Positions 24,030 through 36,804 of a stretch of 64,000 nucleotides of DNA are shown here, in pieces. The notes under the pieces were generated by a model that saw only the letters and a program-made list of their open reading frames with translations, did not search any database and was not told the origin of the DNA. Source of the stretch: Heterostelium multicystogenum (lineage: Eukaryota > Evosea > Eumycetozoa > Acytosteliales > Acytosteliaceae); contig RCNN01000066.1 of NCBI GenBank assembly GCA_003667245.1, positions 1 through 64,000 of the forward strand, read 5' to 3'. The first letter of the stretch is position 1, and every line of letters starts with the position of its first letter. The translations under genes and the position numbers were made by a program.

Positions 24030-24697
24030 ATGGAAACTGAATTAACTCAACAAGAAAGAGATCAAATCAAGAAGGCTACAGCTTCAAGACAAATGTTGAT
24101 TGCTGCTACCGAATATATGTAGGTCAATAACTTAACAACTACTCAAATAGACTGCTATTCATATTATCATTCGATCCTATCATACGCCATTAGTTATTAT
24201 AATCACGAGAAGATAAATCATTGATGGACAATATTAACAGGCAATACAACTTGACAAGTTATCAGATACAATTACTATAAGATGTTCAACATTCAACAAA
24301 TCAAACTTCTTCCAATATAATTTGATAATACATTGTAGATGGATGATAGATTCAGTTATAGAATCATATGATAGCAATATGTAATAAGTTATAGTTTGTA
24401 TTAATAATATTGAATCACTATAGATATACAGCTAAATATTTAAAGATCGCAGGTGGAGCACCAGATTACTTTAGATATGAAAAGTTCCCACACACTGTTA
24501 GATTGTTCAGAGAGAGTGGATTCGCTATGAACCCAGTTGAAAAAGTTAATAGAATGAGATCAGGTGAAATTCAATGCATTGGTCCACAAACTGTCGTTGC
24601 AAATGAAGGTTTTGAAATCAACCCAAGAAAATATTACTCTGAATGGGAAATCGACTACAGACAATTCGCTCAATATTTGAAAGAGCACTCAAACTAA
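24030..24697 (+). CDS. Small conserved protein, unrecognised
   Basis: Exons are 24030-24118 and 24424-24697 (donor GTAGGT, acceptor CTATAG, 305-bp intron), giving 120 aa. It starts METELTQQERDQIKKATASR and contains YTAKYLKIAGGAPDYFRYEK, GFAMNPVEKVNRMRSG and EINPRKYYSEWEIDYRQF. The high density of Tyr, Trp, Gly and charged residues, and the absence of low-complexity sequence, suggest a compact, conserved, probably soluble or mitochondrial subunit-like protein, but I do not recognise the family. There is no signal peptide or membrane segment. The frame is intact and the phases agree. Confidence 0.6.
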
Positions 24698-24749
24698 ACA
24701 ACCACCTTTATAATAATAACAACTAGCATCACAGACAAATAGATTATAG

Positions 24750-24752
24750 TAG

Positions 24753-24783
<31 letters not shown>

Positions 24784-24805
24784 GCTATAAAGATAGATAG
24801 ATTAG
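24750..24805. repeat. GATA microsatellite
   Basis: Nearly pure (GATA)n with small interruptions, between the 3' ends of two convergent genes. Confidence 0.85.
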
Positions 24806-24950
24806 ATTGGATAGATAAGCAGACTAATCCAATCTGATATCACTTAACGAAACTAAAACCAAACTACTAAAACAATAATAAATTAACAATTGTATTTTCA
24901 AGCAAAGTAATCGAGATGATAACTAAGTTACTACGCTAGTTAATGATCGT

Positions 24951-26142
24951 TTATTTGTCGTTGTTGTTGGTTGTTTGATAGTCGTTGTAGATCGGCATAA
25001 TACCACTGATTAATTTTCTTCGCTTGAAATCTGATTCATTCCATTTATGATTGGGGAATATCTTTTGAGCGAGTTGATATTGTGTGGGTCCCCAGTGCCT
25101 CATTATGGTTTGAATGTTTGGCAGTTGATTGTTGGCACGTATATTCAGTTGTGGAAACTGTTCCACGCTGATCTTAAAGGTTTCGAGCACCCACTTGCCA
25201 AACTCTACCTGAATCTCTTTACTTTCCCACATCGACTTATCATAGTTACTTTCAAACAACCAAACTTTGAAATCATAGTGTGGAAACACTTCACGCAGGT
25301 ACCCAAGATACTCCTGGCGTGTTGGGTGGAAGCCATAGCGAAGAAACGATCTTGGTGTGATACTATAGAAGTTGTGGGGCAGCAGATGATTCTTACTGGC
25401 ATACCACATGATACATGCCATCTTCATCTTGTCGTCTCTCATCGTGTTCTTGGGTATTGAGTCGAACAGCCATGGAAACCAATCGTAGTTTGGGAACAAG
25501 TACTGCAAGAGTCTATAGATTGATCCTCCAAATTGGTTCTGTACTCTGTTCTTTAGACAATATTTCTTTTGTTGATCATCGGCTGCATTGTCTAGTTTGT
25601 CGTATACATCGACATATTTTTGAATTTGTCTATATTGGATTGTGTAGTATCTCTCCAAACATTGTGGATCATCTACTTTCTCACCATCCTTAACAAAGCC
25701 ATTTTCTCTTGCAAATCTTTCGAACAAAGCTAAAGTATTTTGTCTTCTTTCTATGATGATTGATTAGATATAAAGTAGGTAAGTAACTATTACATCATAG
25801 ATATTAAATATAGAATTTTAAAACTATAATACCTAATGACTTGTCATCTATGTTATTGCTATTTAAAGAAGAAGTCTCAGAGGAAGAGGATGATGAAGTG
25901 TCTGCTGTTAGAGTGGAAGTAGATGGTGTTGATGGTGTGTAGCATCTGATTGTGAACAAAATGATCTATATTTTTATAAATTACTATGTACATTGAATGA
26001 TGTTGCTGGCTTTGGTGTAGTTGTATTTACATTGATTAAAGATAATAACTGAGGAGTAGTTGTTTGTTTTATTTGTAATACAATTGAAATATCTATATTT
26101 ATTTATTAATGAAGCACTACTCTTACTTATAATATTCATCAT
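24951..26142 (-). CDS. YxW-repeat protein of unknown function
   Basis: Four exons: 26142-26127, 26092-25992, 25965-25833 and 25750-24951; 349 aa with all phases consistent. After a hydrophobic or basic N-terminus (possible mitochondrial leader) and a Ser/Thr-rich stretch encoded by exon 3 (TSSSSSSETSS), the last exon holds at least three imperfect repeats built on an aromatic core: LFPNYDWFPWLF, VFPHYDFKVWLF and IFPNHKWNESDF, each preceded by a helix with G...R/YLGYLREV-like sequence. I recall similar YP-x-W-x-x-W-x-F modules in large families of algal and amoebal proteins, perhaps organellar; that is recall, not a match made here. No catalytic motif is visible. Confidence 0.6.
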
Positions 26143-26422
26143 CTTGTAGATAGATAGATATAATATTGGTAAGCTATGCTATAATAATCTCAAGTTTGCT
26201 TCAATTGAATGTCAAAGACGAATGAATATCCTTAAAAAATGACTTTGATGACTACGACATCGCCGCAGACATTGACACCTAAAAATTTTTAACTTTAAAC
26301 TTGGATATTATAAATAGATGGTCATCATGATGATCTATCTAGAGGCACATCAGTGCCAAGTATTAGTTAATAATGAAATACAGTATTTATTTATAGTGAT
26401 TTCTAAGTTGAGATGTGATCAT

Positions 26423-29400
26423 TTAATCCTTAAAGAAGATTCTAGCACCACTGAATGAATATTTGAAAAGTTCAAACTCTTGTTGGAGTGTCTTTACCTT
26501 CTTGACAGCCAATTGGTTTTGATCTTCTTTCATGCCTCTGGCATTGACTTCAGCTAAAATTCTGGCTTGATCTTCAGTGTATTTCTTAGCGATTCTGTCG
26601 AACCAATGGAGAGAGTCAAATTCTCTGTTTTGGTCAAGTAGCTTGAGAATATAAGCTAAACCAATTGCAAAACCGTCGTCGGTAAATTGAAGACTCTCCG
26701 CACCGATTGCCTTTGACTTCTTAAAGAGTTTATCCTTGGCATTGATGATGTGGTCGATAAAGTTGATGGTTAAGGGTGGAATGATGGCATAGAAGTTACG
26801 GAGATGCTGATTGTTTACATTTCTAAATTCATTGGCAAAGACTTGGACCAACATCTTGAAGTATTCGGTACCTTCAGATACGTTGATTGAAAGATTTTCA
26901 ACGACATTATCGAGATTCTTTGCTGCATCGAGAGTTTCTGGTGACAATTGGTGCTTGGTGACCAATTCCTCAAAGTTTGGTATCTTCTTTAAGTCTGGAA
27001 CAAACCTGATGGCGTTTGAAGTGTAAAGCAAACCACCAGATCTTACAAGTCGAATGTAACCCATTGCATTACCAATGTAGGTGATGAGAATTCTGAACTG
27101 ATCCAAGAAACTGAGACCAGCCTCGGTGATACCGAGTTGACGGATATCCTTTTCAAACTCAACAGCCATTTCGTAAGGATACATATTTCCAAGTTGCTCC
27201 TTGTTCTCTCTAAAATATTTCATGTTCTTGTAGAGACGTGATTTGATTTGATCATCAAACAAGAACTCTGAGAAGATCGAGAATTTTTGCTTCAAGTATT
27301 GGAATGCAAAGTTGACGGTGGTATTCATAATACCTGCTCCGTGGGTACGGATAGAGTTGGCAATGTGGGTAATATTAATGGTATTCAATGTCTTGGAGTT
27401 GGAAGAACGTTGAATAAAGATTTGATTGTTCAAATTGTAGTTGTAACGAGCAACAAAGATGTGAATGTTTCTCATGATTTCAAGTACGTCCAAACCTTGC
27501 TCTATTGTGGCACCTGGCAAATGGACTTCCAAGAGCTTCAGTCCATACTTGTAGAAAGCCATGTTTCTCATTTCAGAATAGGTCTTCCAGTCGAAGAGTG
27601 CTACTGTGTTGAGATTGTAGAAAGTGGTGTCCAAATAATGTTCAATTCTAGATTTGATATCGATAGTCTTGTCAAAGAAACGAATTGGCTTGAGCTCCAA
27701 GAATTTACCAAACTCCTTAATACCACTCTTGAATGGATCTTTCTCGGCAACATTCAAGAATGCATGAATTCTCAAACGAAGATCAGTTTCAATATCCTTT
27801 CCAAGTGGATTGATGATATTTTTTTCTACCATATCCTCGAGTTCATCACGATAGCAATCGATCAATTTACCTGGATTCTCGACATGAATTGCTTTCTCTA
27901 GGATCGATACAACATCCTTCATACCAGTCATGGTGTATTGCAAGCTGTTGGCTTGTGATGGGTTTTCATAGATATATTGCAAGTAGGTTGGGAAAAGATC
28001 ACGAGCCCAGAAGAGAAGTGAACAGTCACATACACGACGAATGGATGCATGAATGTCAGAGATGAACTCCAAACGCTTGATGTGAAGTCTGAGCTCCTCC
28101 ATGTCTGGATCCTTCAACAAATTTGCTTGATAGATGACATTCAAGCAAAGCTTGATTATAATTAATCTCTCTGGTGTGACTACACCGGTAAGTAAGTCAG
28201 AGGTGAGAGTCAAGGCCATGATAACGTCCAACTCTGTGTCGGAGTAATTGGACTTTCCAGTGTAACGATTACGAACTACATCAAGCTTGTTGGTAATGAT
28301 GGTGGTCAATTGCTGTGTCATCAAGGAGATGTGGGCTGAAATCATAGCAGTACGACGATGGAAGGTACCTTGAATTGACTTTAGCAACTCCGCACATTGG
28401 AAAAGACGACGTACATCAGAAGGTCTCAATGGTGCAGTGAGTGACATATGCAATCCAATCATTGTTTTGAAAAAGATGGCTGATGTGATAGGATAGCAAG
28501 ATACCCTGAATGATTTGACCGATACGAGAAAGATTGGCATCCCAGAATCCACCACGGTTGTTCAAACTACCAGACTCCATACGGACCATCCACCGACTAA
28601 CTTGGAGATAATAGGATTTGACACGTTGAGCAAACTCCTTGTCAACAATCTTCAAGTATTCTCTACGTGATCCTTGGATATCTGGATTACCTACAATCTT
28701 AATCATACCTGGCATAAGGGAAGCAATAAAGTCAGCTGGGTACCAAATGACATTGTTGTAGATGGAGACCATTGGAACACGCTTGGTCAACTCCCAAACC
28801 TGTTTGAAGAAAGATTTGTCGGTGATATCTTTGAAGATTGAAATGTAAAAAGTGTACAATCCAAGCATTCCTGGGAATCTCTCACGCAAATACAACTCTG
28901 AAGAATCCATTATCTTGGCAGAGAGCAATCCAAAGATGGATTTGACATTCATTGAAAACTCGGCCTTGAGCTGTTTGTTATTTCTAACTTCTACAACACC
29001 TGGGAAATCAAACTCCTGTTGTACACAAGATTGGAAAATGTATCCCTCTAGAAGTTGTCCCTTCAAAGAGAGAAGCAATTTTTCCAATTGGAAGAGACGC
29101 TCTTCCTCTGCTACACCATACTTTCCTGGCTCAGCACGTACTGACTTGACCATACGTTGGAAACGACCCCAAGAGGAGGCTAAAGCTTGATTTTGTGTGA
29201 CGATTTGGTCGAGTGTAATCAAAACGGTAAAGAGGTCAGAAATTGAGTAGAAGACATTTTGCAAATGTACGTTCTTGAAGAACTTGGTGAAAGCAGTAGT
29301 CTGACTCTGGTAGCAGCTGGCAAGCTGTGAAACTATATTACGAGTGATTGCATAGCAACGATTGACAAAGGCAGAGAGATCGATCATGAATGGGAGAAGA

Positions 29401-29910
29401 CGACCGACCTCCTCTTGTACGTCACCCTCGGAAGCCTCACCGGTGATCTCACCAAACACAATGAGTGGTTGGTAGAACTTCAACTCGGCAGTTTCCTTGA
29501 GAATACGAATCTGGTTGGTGAGTGAGGCATACACAAGCATCACTTTGTTGAATATCTTGTGCTCGGTCTTGATCAACTCTATGATATCCTGTTGCTCATA
29601 TGGACGAATGTATAGACTGACTGGATCCACATTGAGATCAGCCGATTCTGAAAGAGTTTCATCCAATGCTTTCTTCAATCTGCCAGATCTGTTGTGCGTA
29701 ATCGACTGCGAACTGATTCAACTTTGTTAATTGTTGTTCACCAACCAATTCTACACAAATCAATGGTTTCAAATATTAATATCGAACAGACTCAACACCT
29801 AAGATCACACACATACTTGATGAACCATCTTCGAAGGCATCGAATGTATACTCATCATTATTGATAAGACTAGTACTTCCAATGCCAGTACTGGCTGCAG
29901 CGCTAGACAT
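26423..29910 (-). CDS. washc4: WASH complex subunit 4 (SWIP)
   Basis: Exons are 29910-29817 and 29750-26423; about 1139 aa (human about 1170) after ignoring one base at the TTT at 29670-29672 and one in the A5 at 28470-28474. The match to SWIP is collinear: LSAFVNRCYAITRNIV, GQLLEGYIFQ, FYNLNTVALFDWKTYSEMRN, QGLDVLEIMRNIHIFVARY, NTINITHIANSIRTHGAGIM, LRNFYAIIPPLTINF and ending FSGARIFFKD. SWIP is a helical scaffold of the pentameric WASH complex, which activates Arp2/3 on endosomes; in Dictyostelium WASH drives V-ATPase retrieval and neutral lysosome maturation. Uncorrected, the two long frames overlap near 28416-28555, and the N-terminal exon joins only with the first correction. After both, total length is a multiple of three, supporting the model. 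Confidence 0.94.
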
Positions 29911-31872
29911 ATCTAAAATAACAAAGAATCAATTACTTATACTAAGCTATTTACAACTCCAAAACCTGTATATATAGCTCTATCTATTATTACTATGATT
30001 ATTATTATTATTATTATTAAATAGATATCTTTCAACTAGTTAACAAAAATAATGATCCTAATGCAAGTAAAAATCAAAAATTTAAAAGATTTAAAATTTT
30101 TGGAAAATCTGTTGGACTTTTCTAAAAGGTGGACATAAACAAGACAAAAACAACACAATGGTCCAATACTCCTTACATAATTACATTATATTGCGATGAA
30201 ATAAATGTATCAGTACAATCTACCTAATTCGTTGTACTGATACATCCTATTATCATCATCATCATCATCACATTGATCAATTAATTAATTTTTAATTACT
30301 TTTAAAAGTTTAAACAAATATCTGTCCAACAAAATAAATAGTAGTAGTATAGTAGTATAGATTCAATCTAAAATATATATTCAAACAAATAATAAAGTAT
30401 AGTAACAATTAAAAAATGAATAAATGTTAAAATCATATTCAAAATTAATTTAATGACAAATTGTGATTTCAAAATTAAGATAATTAAATTATTATTTTTT
30501 TATAAATTTGAATTGTTTGGGCTTTTTTTAAATTGTTTAAATTGTTGTCTATTTGACATGTTTGTTGTTGTTTTTTTTTTTGAAAAAAAGAATATTAAAT
30601 TATTATTATATTTATCTATTATAATCATCATAAAGATTATCTTTTTCTTTTCTAAACAAACACATAGCATTAGTAAATCAAAGCACACCACGACAACAAC
30701 AACAGCAGCAGCATTAAATATTAATAAATAAATAAATAATTAGAAATATTAATATTTTTTATCGTGCACAATTAGTTTTCAGTAAACCAAATTTCACTAA
30801 CTAACTAACCACACACATATACACACTATATTTACATACAAATATATTCATACAAACATTCAACACACACACTCTCACCCACCACACTACCTATCCCAAT
30901 AACCCATCTTTATATTTTATTTATATTTATATTGTTTTTAATAGTCTATTATCAGTTAATTAATAATAACAAAAACAAAAACAAAAAACAAAAAAAAAAC
31001 AAAAAACAAACATTTTAAAAACTTTATTAAACTGATATTAATATCACAATTATTATTATTTTATTATTATTATTATTTCTTGTTATATAGTCTATCACTT
31101 ACCAATTTCTAACTTTTATAAAATTAATCACTCAATCAATCAGTCAGTTAAACAACTACTACATCTTTGTTATTTTATACTACTTATAACTAAATACAAC
31201 TAATATATACATATACTACATATATTTATACTTAATACTTACAAATACAAATTATTAGAAGAAAATAAACTATTTTACTATTATAATCTCAATTATATAT
31301 ATATACACATCTGTTTTTATATAAAACTCAAAAATTATTATTATTTTTAACACTTTGTTTTATTGATATCATATTGTATTTTTTCAATCACCTGTTACAT
31401 ATATATGTTTTTTAGCTTATATTAACTAATCTATATAAAATCTTAAATAAATTTAAAAATAGGAAGAAATATAATTAATAGTTTTATTATTCAAATATAA
31501 TAGTATAATATTTATTGAACATTTATTTATTATAAAGACACTCTTAATTTTATTCACAACAACATCTCTAGTATATCATACAGAATACCAACATAAATTT
31601 ATAGCAAGCAAGCATTAAATTAAACATTTAAAAATATTTAAATTATCTGTGAATTAGTTTTCCAACAGTACAATACAACATATATTGAACGCAATCATTT
31701 TCAAATTAATTAGACAGCAACAATTCTAAATTATTTATTCTTTAATATAATATATTTGACATAATATTAAACAATCACTATCAATATCAAAATTGTATTG
31801 TTAGCTTGATTTCTATTACCTGAAACACCACCAAATTCTACTTTATCTAAAAGAGTTTGTTGTTACCAATCA
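29911..31872. other. 2-kb divergent AT-rich intergenic region
   Basis: Between the divergent starts of SWIP and the Asn/Gln-rich gene. Extremely AT-rich from 30300 on, with C-A dinucleotide-rich 30780-30900 and long A-runs near 30965-31010. Probably promoter plus a long 5' leader. The ORF at 30453-30731 is homopolymer-like and rejected. Confidence 0.5.
30205..30245. promoter_or_regulatory. Perfect 14-bp inverted repeat with 13-nt loop
   Basis: ATGTATCAGTACAA at 30205-30218 is followed by its exact reverse complement at 30232-30245. It sits about 300 bp upstream of the SWIP start. A mixed-sequence perfect 14-bp palindrome is not expected by chance in so short an interval. It could be a protein-binding site or a hairpin RNA. 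Confidence 0.6.
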
Positions 31873-33306
31873 ATGGAAACTAGTACAATAAGTATGTTAG
31901 CAATAATTAATCAATCAAAATCTCATATTAATAATATATTAAATTTAGAATCAAAATGGCGTTAGTTCACCTTCATTGTCTTCCTCTGGTCCTTACAACA
32001 GCAAAGCATTAAATGGTTCTGGAGGATATTATTCATCAAACAAACAACATAATGCCAAAGATTACAATAGTGGCACAAATAGTAGCACATCGAATGGTAT
32101 AAAGCATCATCACCCTCCTTTGATCAATGCAAATGCTACGGTAGTGTTTCCAACTTTCAAAAAGAATCCAACAGAGACTACACAGTCTCTGCTTAGCAAT
32201 CAAAGTAACTCTTCAGGTCGAACCGTTACTTCCTCATCAATTCAGCACTCTTCTTCAACCTCTAACAGCTCTTTTGAAATCATCAACCCAAACAACCCCA
32301 TCATCCACACCATCCAATATTTCACCAGCTACCTTGACTTCCTCCGCAACCTCAACATCTGCACCTACTCCACCAGCGTCATCAAAATGGACCAGTTCTG
32401 TATAAAGCACCGAACTCTTCAAACACTTCACCTACCTCTCTTACAGGGACTACAAACACAAACAATACCACTACTACATCTCCTCTTAATCTAAATGGAG
32501 CGACCAATATAGCCAATCATTATCACACAGCCTTCAGCAGCAACAATGTACACAATTCAAACAATAGCTATCAAAGCAATGGTTTTAACAATCATAGCCA
32601 CAACCACAGTTACCAGAAATATAACAACAACAATAATAATACACAAAATCCATTAAATTCCGCATGGAGCACTTCTCCACAAATGAAATCTTCATCCAAC
32701 TACTCGTCACAGCAAAATATCGACACTTACGAAAACAAACAGTCTGATTATCAAGTTAGAAGAAATAACAGCAGTAATCAATTGAATCGTAATAATCATC
32801 CTAAGGCGCCACCTGTAGGACCTTCTCCACATCACAATGGATTCAACAGATCTAATAGTGAGAACTTTAAATATAACTCCTCATCTAGATCTTCTTTCCA
32901 AGCAAATAATAGTACAAACTATCACAATAACAATAATAACAGCAATAACTACAATACTTCTAATAATACACAAAGTAACATTAATAACCATAATCATGCC
33001 TTTGGTAACAATAACAGTAATATTAATAATCATCTTACTTCAACTTATAACAATAACCATAGTAATGGTTATAATTCTTATAAACAAGTAAATGGAAATG
33101 GTAGACATTATCCACAAAGATCTAACTTCTTCATCTATAATAGAATATAAATCACAACAATCATTCAATAACAATACTGGTTATCATAACAGGGCCAATC
33201 AAATTGGTCAGGATCATATCAATGATCCTCTTCCACAACAACAAAAGAATGGCGAACACCAGCACCAGCACCAGCACCAGCACCAGCACCAACAACACAA
33301 CAACAA

Positions 33307-33342
<36 letters not shown>

Positions 33343-33986
33343 CAACAAAATACATATTTACACACTGCTCCGGTTGCTATTCCAACCTCTTCACTACAAC
33401 AAAATGGAAATCAAATAATATCTCCAAAACCTCAATTGAATGAACATTCTCGTAATGTTGTTTCAGGTAGTGCAGACGATGATATAAATATTCTCCTTGA
33501 AAAACTTCATCTCTACACAAAACCAGAATCTCCACTTAACAACGAGAATAGTTTGTCTTCTCGTATTGATCGTGATGTAGATGACTACTATAATCACTAT
33601 GATTCATACTCTGCTCCAACCACTCCAATGCATCACTCCGCTCCAAGCATCAATGGTGATGTCTTTTCTAATGGATTCAGCACTTGGGCTCCAAGAAGCA
33701 AGTCATCTCAATCCATTTCCACTCAGATCCAACAACCACCCCAGTATATGGCCATACATCAACATCTGATCCAACAACAACAACTTCAACATCAGCTCCA
33801 ATATCAACATCAGCTACATGGTGGTAACATGCAAAATCTCCCACCACCCCAGGCTTTGGAAATTACCCTAACTTTATAGATGCACCTCCTTAGTTAATTC
33901 AAAAGGATCACACTTTTAATGGTTATCCAATGGCTTATTTCCAACAACCATATGATTATTCAATCATGAACCAACAACAATTATAA
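31873..33986 (+). CDS. Asn/Gln/Ser-rich low-complexity protein, frame-broken
   Basis: Probable start ATG 31873, short exon 31873-31891, intron to 31948, then one long exon. The product is dominated by Ser, Asn, Gln and His tracts (NNNNNSNNYN, HQHQHQHQ, SSSSSSSS or poly-Gln). The only more ordinary parts are DDINILLEKLHLYTKP and DSYSAPTTPMHHSAPSI near the C-terminus. Reading it through needs several one-base corrections (about 31952, 32262-32265, 32386-32389, 33130-33140, 33290-33300, and a missing C at 33837-33841). One in-frame TAG (33891-33893) then separates the C-terminal 30 codons, ending TAA at 33986. Many breaks in a tri-nucleotide-repeat gene may be sequencing errors or decay. Dictyostelids have many such prion-like proteins; the role is unknown, perhaps regulatory or RNA-associated. 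Confidence 0.5.
33257..33345 (+). repeat. CACCAG hexamer and CAG/CAA trinucleotide repeat
   Basis: (CACCAG)n at about 33257-33290 followed by (CAA/CAG)n to about 33345, inside the Asn/Gln-rich gene. A frame change falls between the two tracts, so the second reads as Ser or Gln depending on frame. Confidence 0.85.
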
Positions 33987-34160
33987 ACAACTATAATACA
34001 TGAAGCAAACATAATTTATGTTTTATATAGCTATATAACTTCCAGTCCTTTAAAATAATAAAATAACTCCATTCAAATTACAAAAAAAAAACGAATGACA
34101 TTAAAATATTAACACAATTTAACATTTTTTCAAATTATTGTATTTTTTATATATTATGTT

Positions 34161-36804
34161 CTAATGTTCTCCTTCCTCATGTTGATCTCTATTTTTCCAT
34201 TGGTCGTCATCATTCCAAGAGTTTGGAGCATTTGATTTTCTGGTTGGTGTAAGTGAACCAATTTCTGGCATGTCCTTTAGGATTGGTAGATAATGTGTGA
34301 TTGTGTTGATAGGTTTGGCAAATATTGAGGGAATGATTGTAGGTTTTTCTGGTGTTTCTGATGTTACAGAGGATCTCAGGTTACCAGAGGATCCATTTGA
34401 TGATGAGTATATTGGCTTGGGTGGTGCGTTGGCCGCCAAGTGATCCGGTACATTTGCAGGTGGTACTACAAAGAGTGGTGGGTCAACTTGAGGCAAATAG
34501 TTGAATCTAGATGATGCTGATACACGATTTCTATTGAGCTCTAATTGTAGTCGAATGCTTTGGAATGTCAACTCAAGTTGTTGACGACGTTCAGGTGTCA
34601 AGACAGCACTATTTGCATCGCTACTCATTATCTGATCACTTGGTACAGGTAGCTCCATAGTTGTTACTGTTGTATTTCTATAATATATAAATGGAGAAGC
34701 AAGTGATTGCCATCCAATAGCTGTAAACTTATTTCCAGAGATAAATAACTTTTGTAAGGTTTTGTTGTTTCTTAAACAATCAGCTAAGAGGCAAGCACCA
34801 TGATCATTCATATCATTGCCAGTAATATCCAATGCAGTTATAGATTTGTTATTATTCATCAATTGAATCAGAGGGTGTAATGTTTTGTCCAAATCCACGA
34901 TATGATGCTATTCCTAATTTTAGCAGTTGAGAATGACGACCAACAAAGTCAACCAAAGCTGTTACCAATGCTTCGTCGTTTACTGGTATGCTTATTATAT
35001 CCAATATTCAATGCAGTCATTCCACTGACGTTTGAAAGTGCATTCATTATATCAATAAGTTGTCGAGTATTAAAACTGTTCATTGACAAGTCAAGTCCAC
35101 CAATAAAGTTGCACTCTCCAAGCAAATCGATCAATACTTGGCTTGAGTGTCCAGCAAAACCATTGTTGGACAAGTTAAAAGTCAGAGAATGACGAGGTAA
35201 CTTTTGATTCGCAATGAAAGAGGTGAGTATGGTACGTAGAGAATCTCCAAACAATCCGCACTCTGACATATCTAGATATCGTAATGAACGGAAGCAGCTC
35301 AGTGCCTCGGTGGCTAGCATTCTAGCACTTGCCAGAGTAATCTTATTCTTTGAAAGATCTAAATATTCAATTGCCTCGACGGCTCTAAGTGCAGCGGCTA
35401 ACATGCTGAAATTTAGCTGACAGTTCGATAGCTTAAATTGCTTCAATGAATGTACACCACGGATCTTACAAAGCCAAGATACAAAAGCAGAAGTACCAGT
35501 ATCTTGGAATCTGTTTCCAGAGAATACCAGAGTCTCCAGTGTCAGTGACATTGCAAAGTTACGCTCGAAGGCTTGGAACAACAAAAGCAATTCCTCTTGG
35601 TGGAATATCACATTTGGATAGATCCAAGTGCAATAGTGAATGATTAAAACCTGCAAGTCCTTCAGATAGACTAAACTATTGATTCGTAGCTGAGCATATT
35701 ATTTGAAAGAATCAACTTTTGAAGTCCGCTTGTTGCACCAATGTGTTGAAGGGCAGTTCCTAGTGGAGCAAAAGATTGCTCTGTGAGCAAACCAGAAATA
35801 TTCAACTCTGAAATCACTGTATTTGTATACATCATCTCTGCAACTGATGATATAACATTAATATGTGGAACATTAGATATCTTTAATGATCTAATAAATG
35901 GATTATGTCTGAGTGTAATAATTGCTGTAAATAAATTGAATCTACATGTGTTGTTTCAGAGTTAGTAAGAGATCATTTGATCAATTTGTATAGGATAATT
36001 TACCCAAGTGAACACGATGGGTCTATACCCGGAATTTGACTTAAATCCAACTCTGGGTAACGGGTATGATAAAGTGTTTCCAAATGACGGAGATAATCAA
36101 GTGTTGCCTTTCTCTTGAAGTAGTGGGAGTGTGCAACGTACTGCTCGGCAATACCTTTACCATCGCTACCAAAATCATGATTGAATTGGAATGGTGTATA
36201 TCGATTGGGGGGCAAGGTAACCCTGAGCCTATGCTCGGCAGGGAATCCACGTGAGATGGTGAATGTTGTGAACACAATCGATTTTATAATGATGTTCTCT
36301 ACTTTGCGATCAGATGACTTTAAAAAGAGAGAGGGGAACTGGTTTGGAGTACTGCTGCCATTGCTAGCGGCTCCAGAATTGGGTGTATTTCCCTTGTATT
36401 TGATTTCTATACATTCCTGCGATGAAACTGCTCCACCTGCACCTGTGACTGAGGGCTCAGCAATCTCAATAAGATCATAATGATGTATTGATTTGGCCAA
36501 TGTCTTTGCATATTTTCCCTTCTTTATGATCAATGTTTTATAACGACCAATCACTAGAATTTCTCTGCTTAAAACAAAGTTCCATCCTCACTGACCTCTA
36601 CTACACCTTGAAACGCAATTTCCTCTCCAAAACAATCCACCAATCGGACCCATTTGCTCAACAATGAATGCTGTCCATTTGATATTGATTTTAAACTATA
36701 TTAGCTATCGAAATAAGACATAGTAGATAATGAGTACTTAAGTACATACGTTGATCGGTTTCAAGCATCTCTATGGGCAAATTAGATTGCTTGTCTTTAC
36801 CCAT
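34161..36804 (-). CDS. CARMIL-like leucine-rich-repeat protein
   Basis: Exons are 36804-36750, 36695-36004 and 35941-34161; about 850 aa after several one-base corrections (a missing T near 36566; extra bases near 35691, in the A4 at 35583-35586, near 34970 and near 34899). The N-terminal roughly 230 residues look like a PH-type/linker region (ILVIGRYKTLIIKKG, FQFNHDFGSDGKG). The middle is an RNI-like LRR array (VISELNISGL, LETLVFSGNRFQDTG, IEYLDLSKN, LRYLDMSECGLFGDS, FIGGLDLSMN, ITALDITGNDMNDHG). A helix then follows (ELTFQSIRLQLELNRN) after MELPVPSDQ, as in CARMIL proteins, which bind capping protein and myosin I at actin networks. The capping-protein-binding tail is not seen, so the CARMIL label concerns architecture only. 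The exon 2/3 junction (GG|A) is phase-consistent. Confidence 0.6.

Noticed and set aside
30453..30731. 92-codon ORF in the SWIP upstream region
   Set aside because: Homopolymer-like Phe/Ile/Lys translation and a Thr/Ala-repeat end derived from CAA/GCA repeats.
33161..33355. Val/Leu/Ala-rich reverse ORF
   Set aside because: Antisense reading of the CAG/CAA repeats in the Asn/Gln-rich gene.
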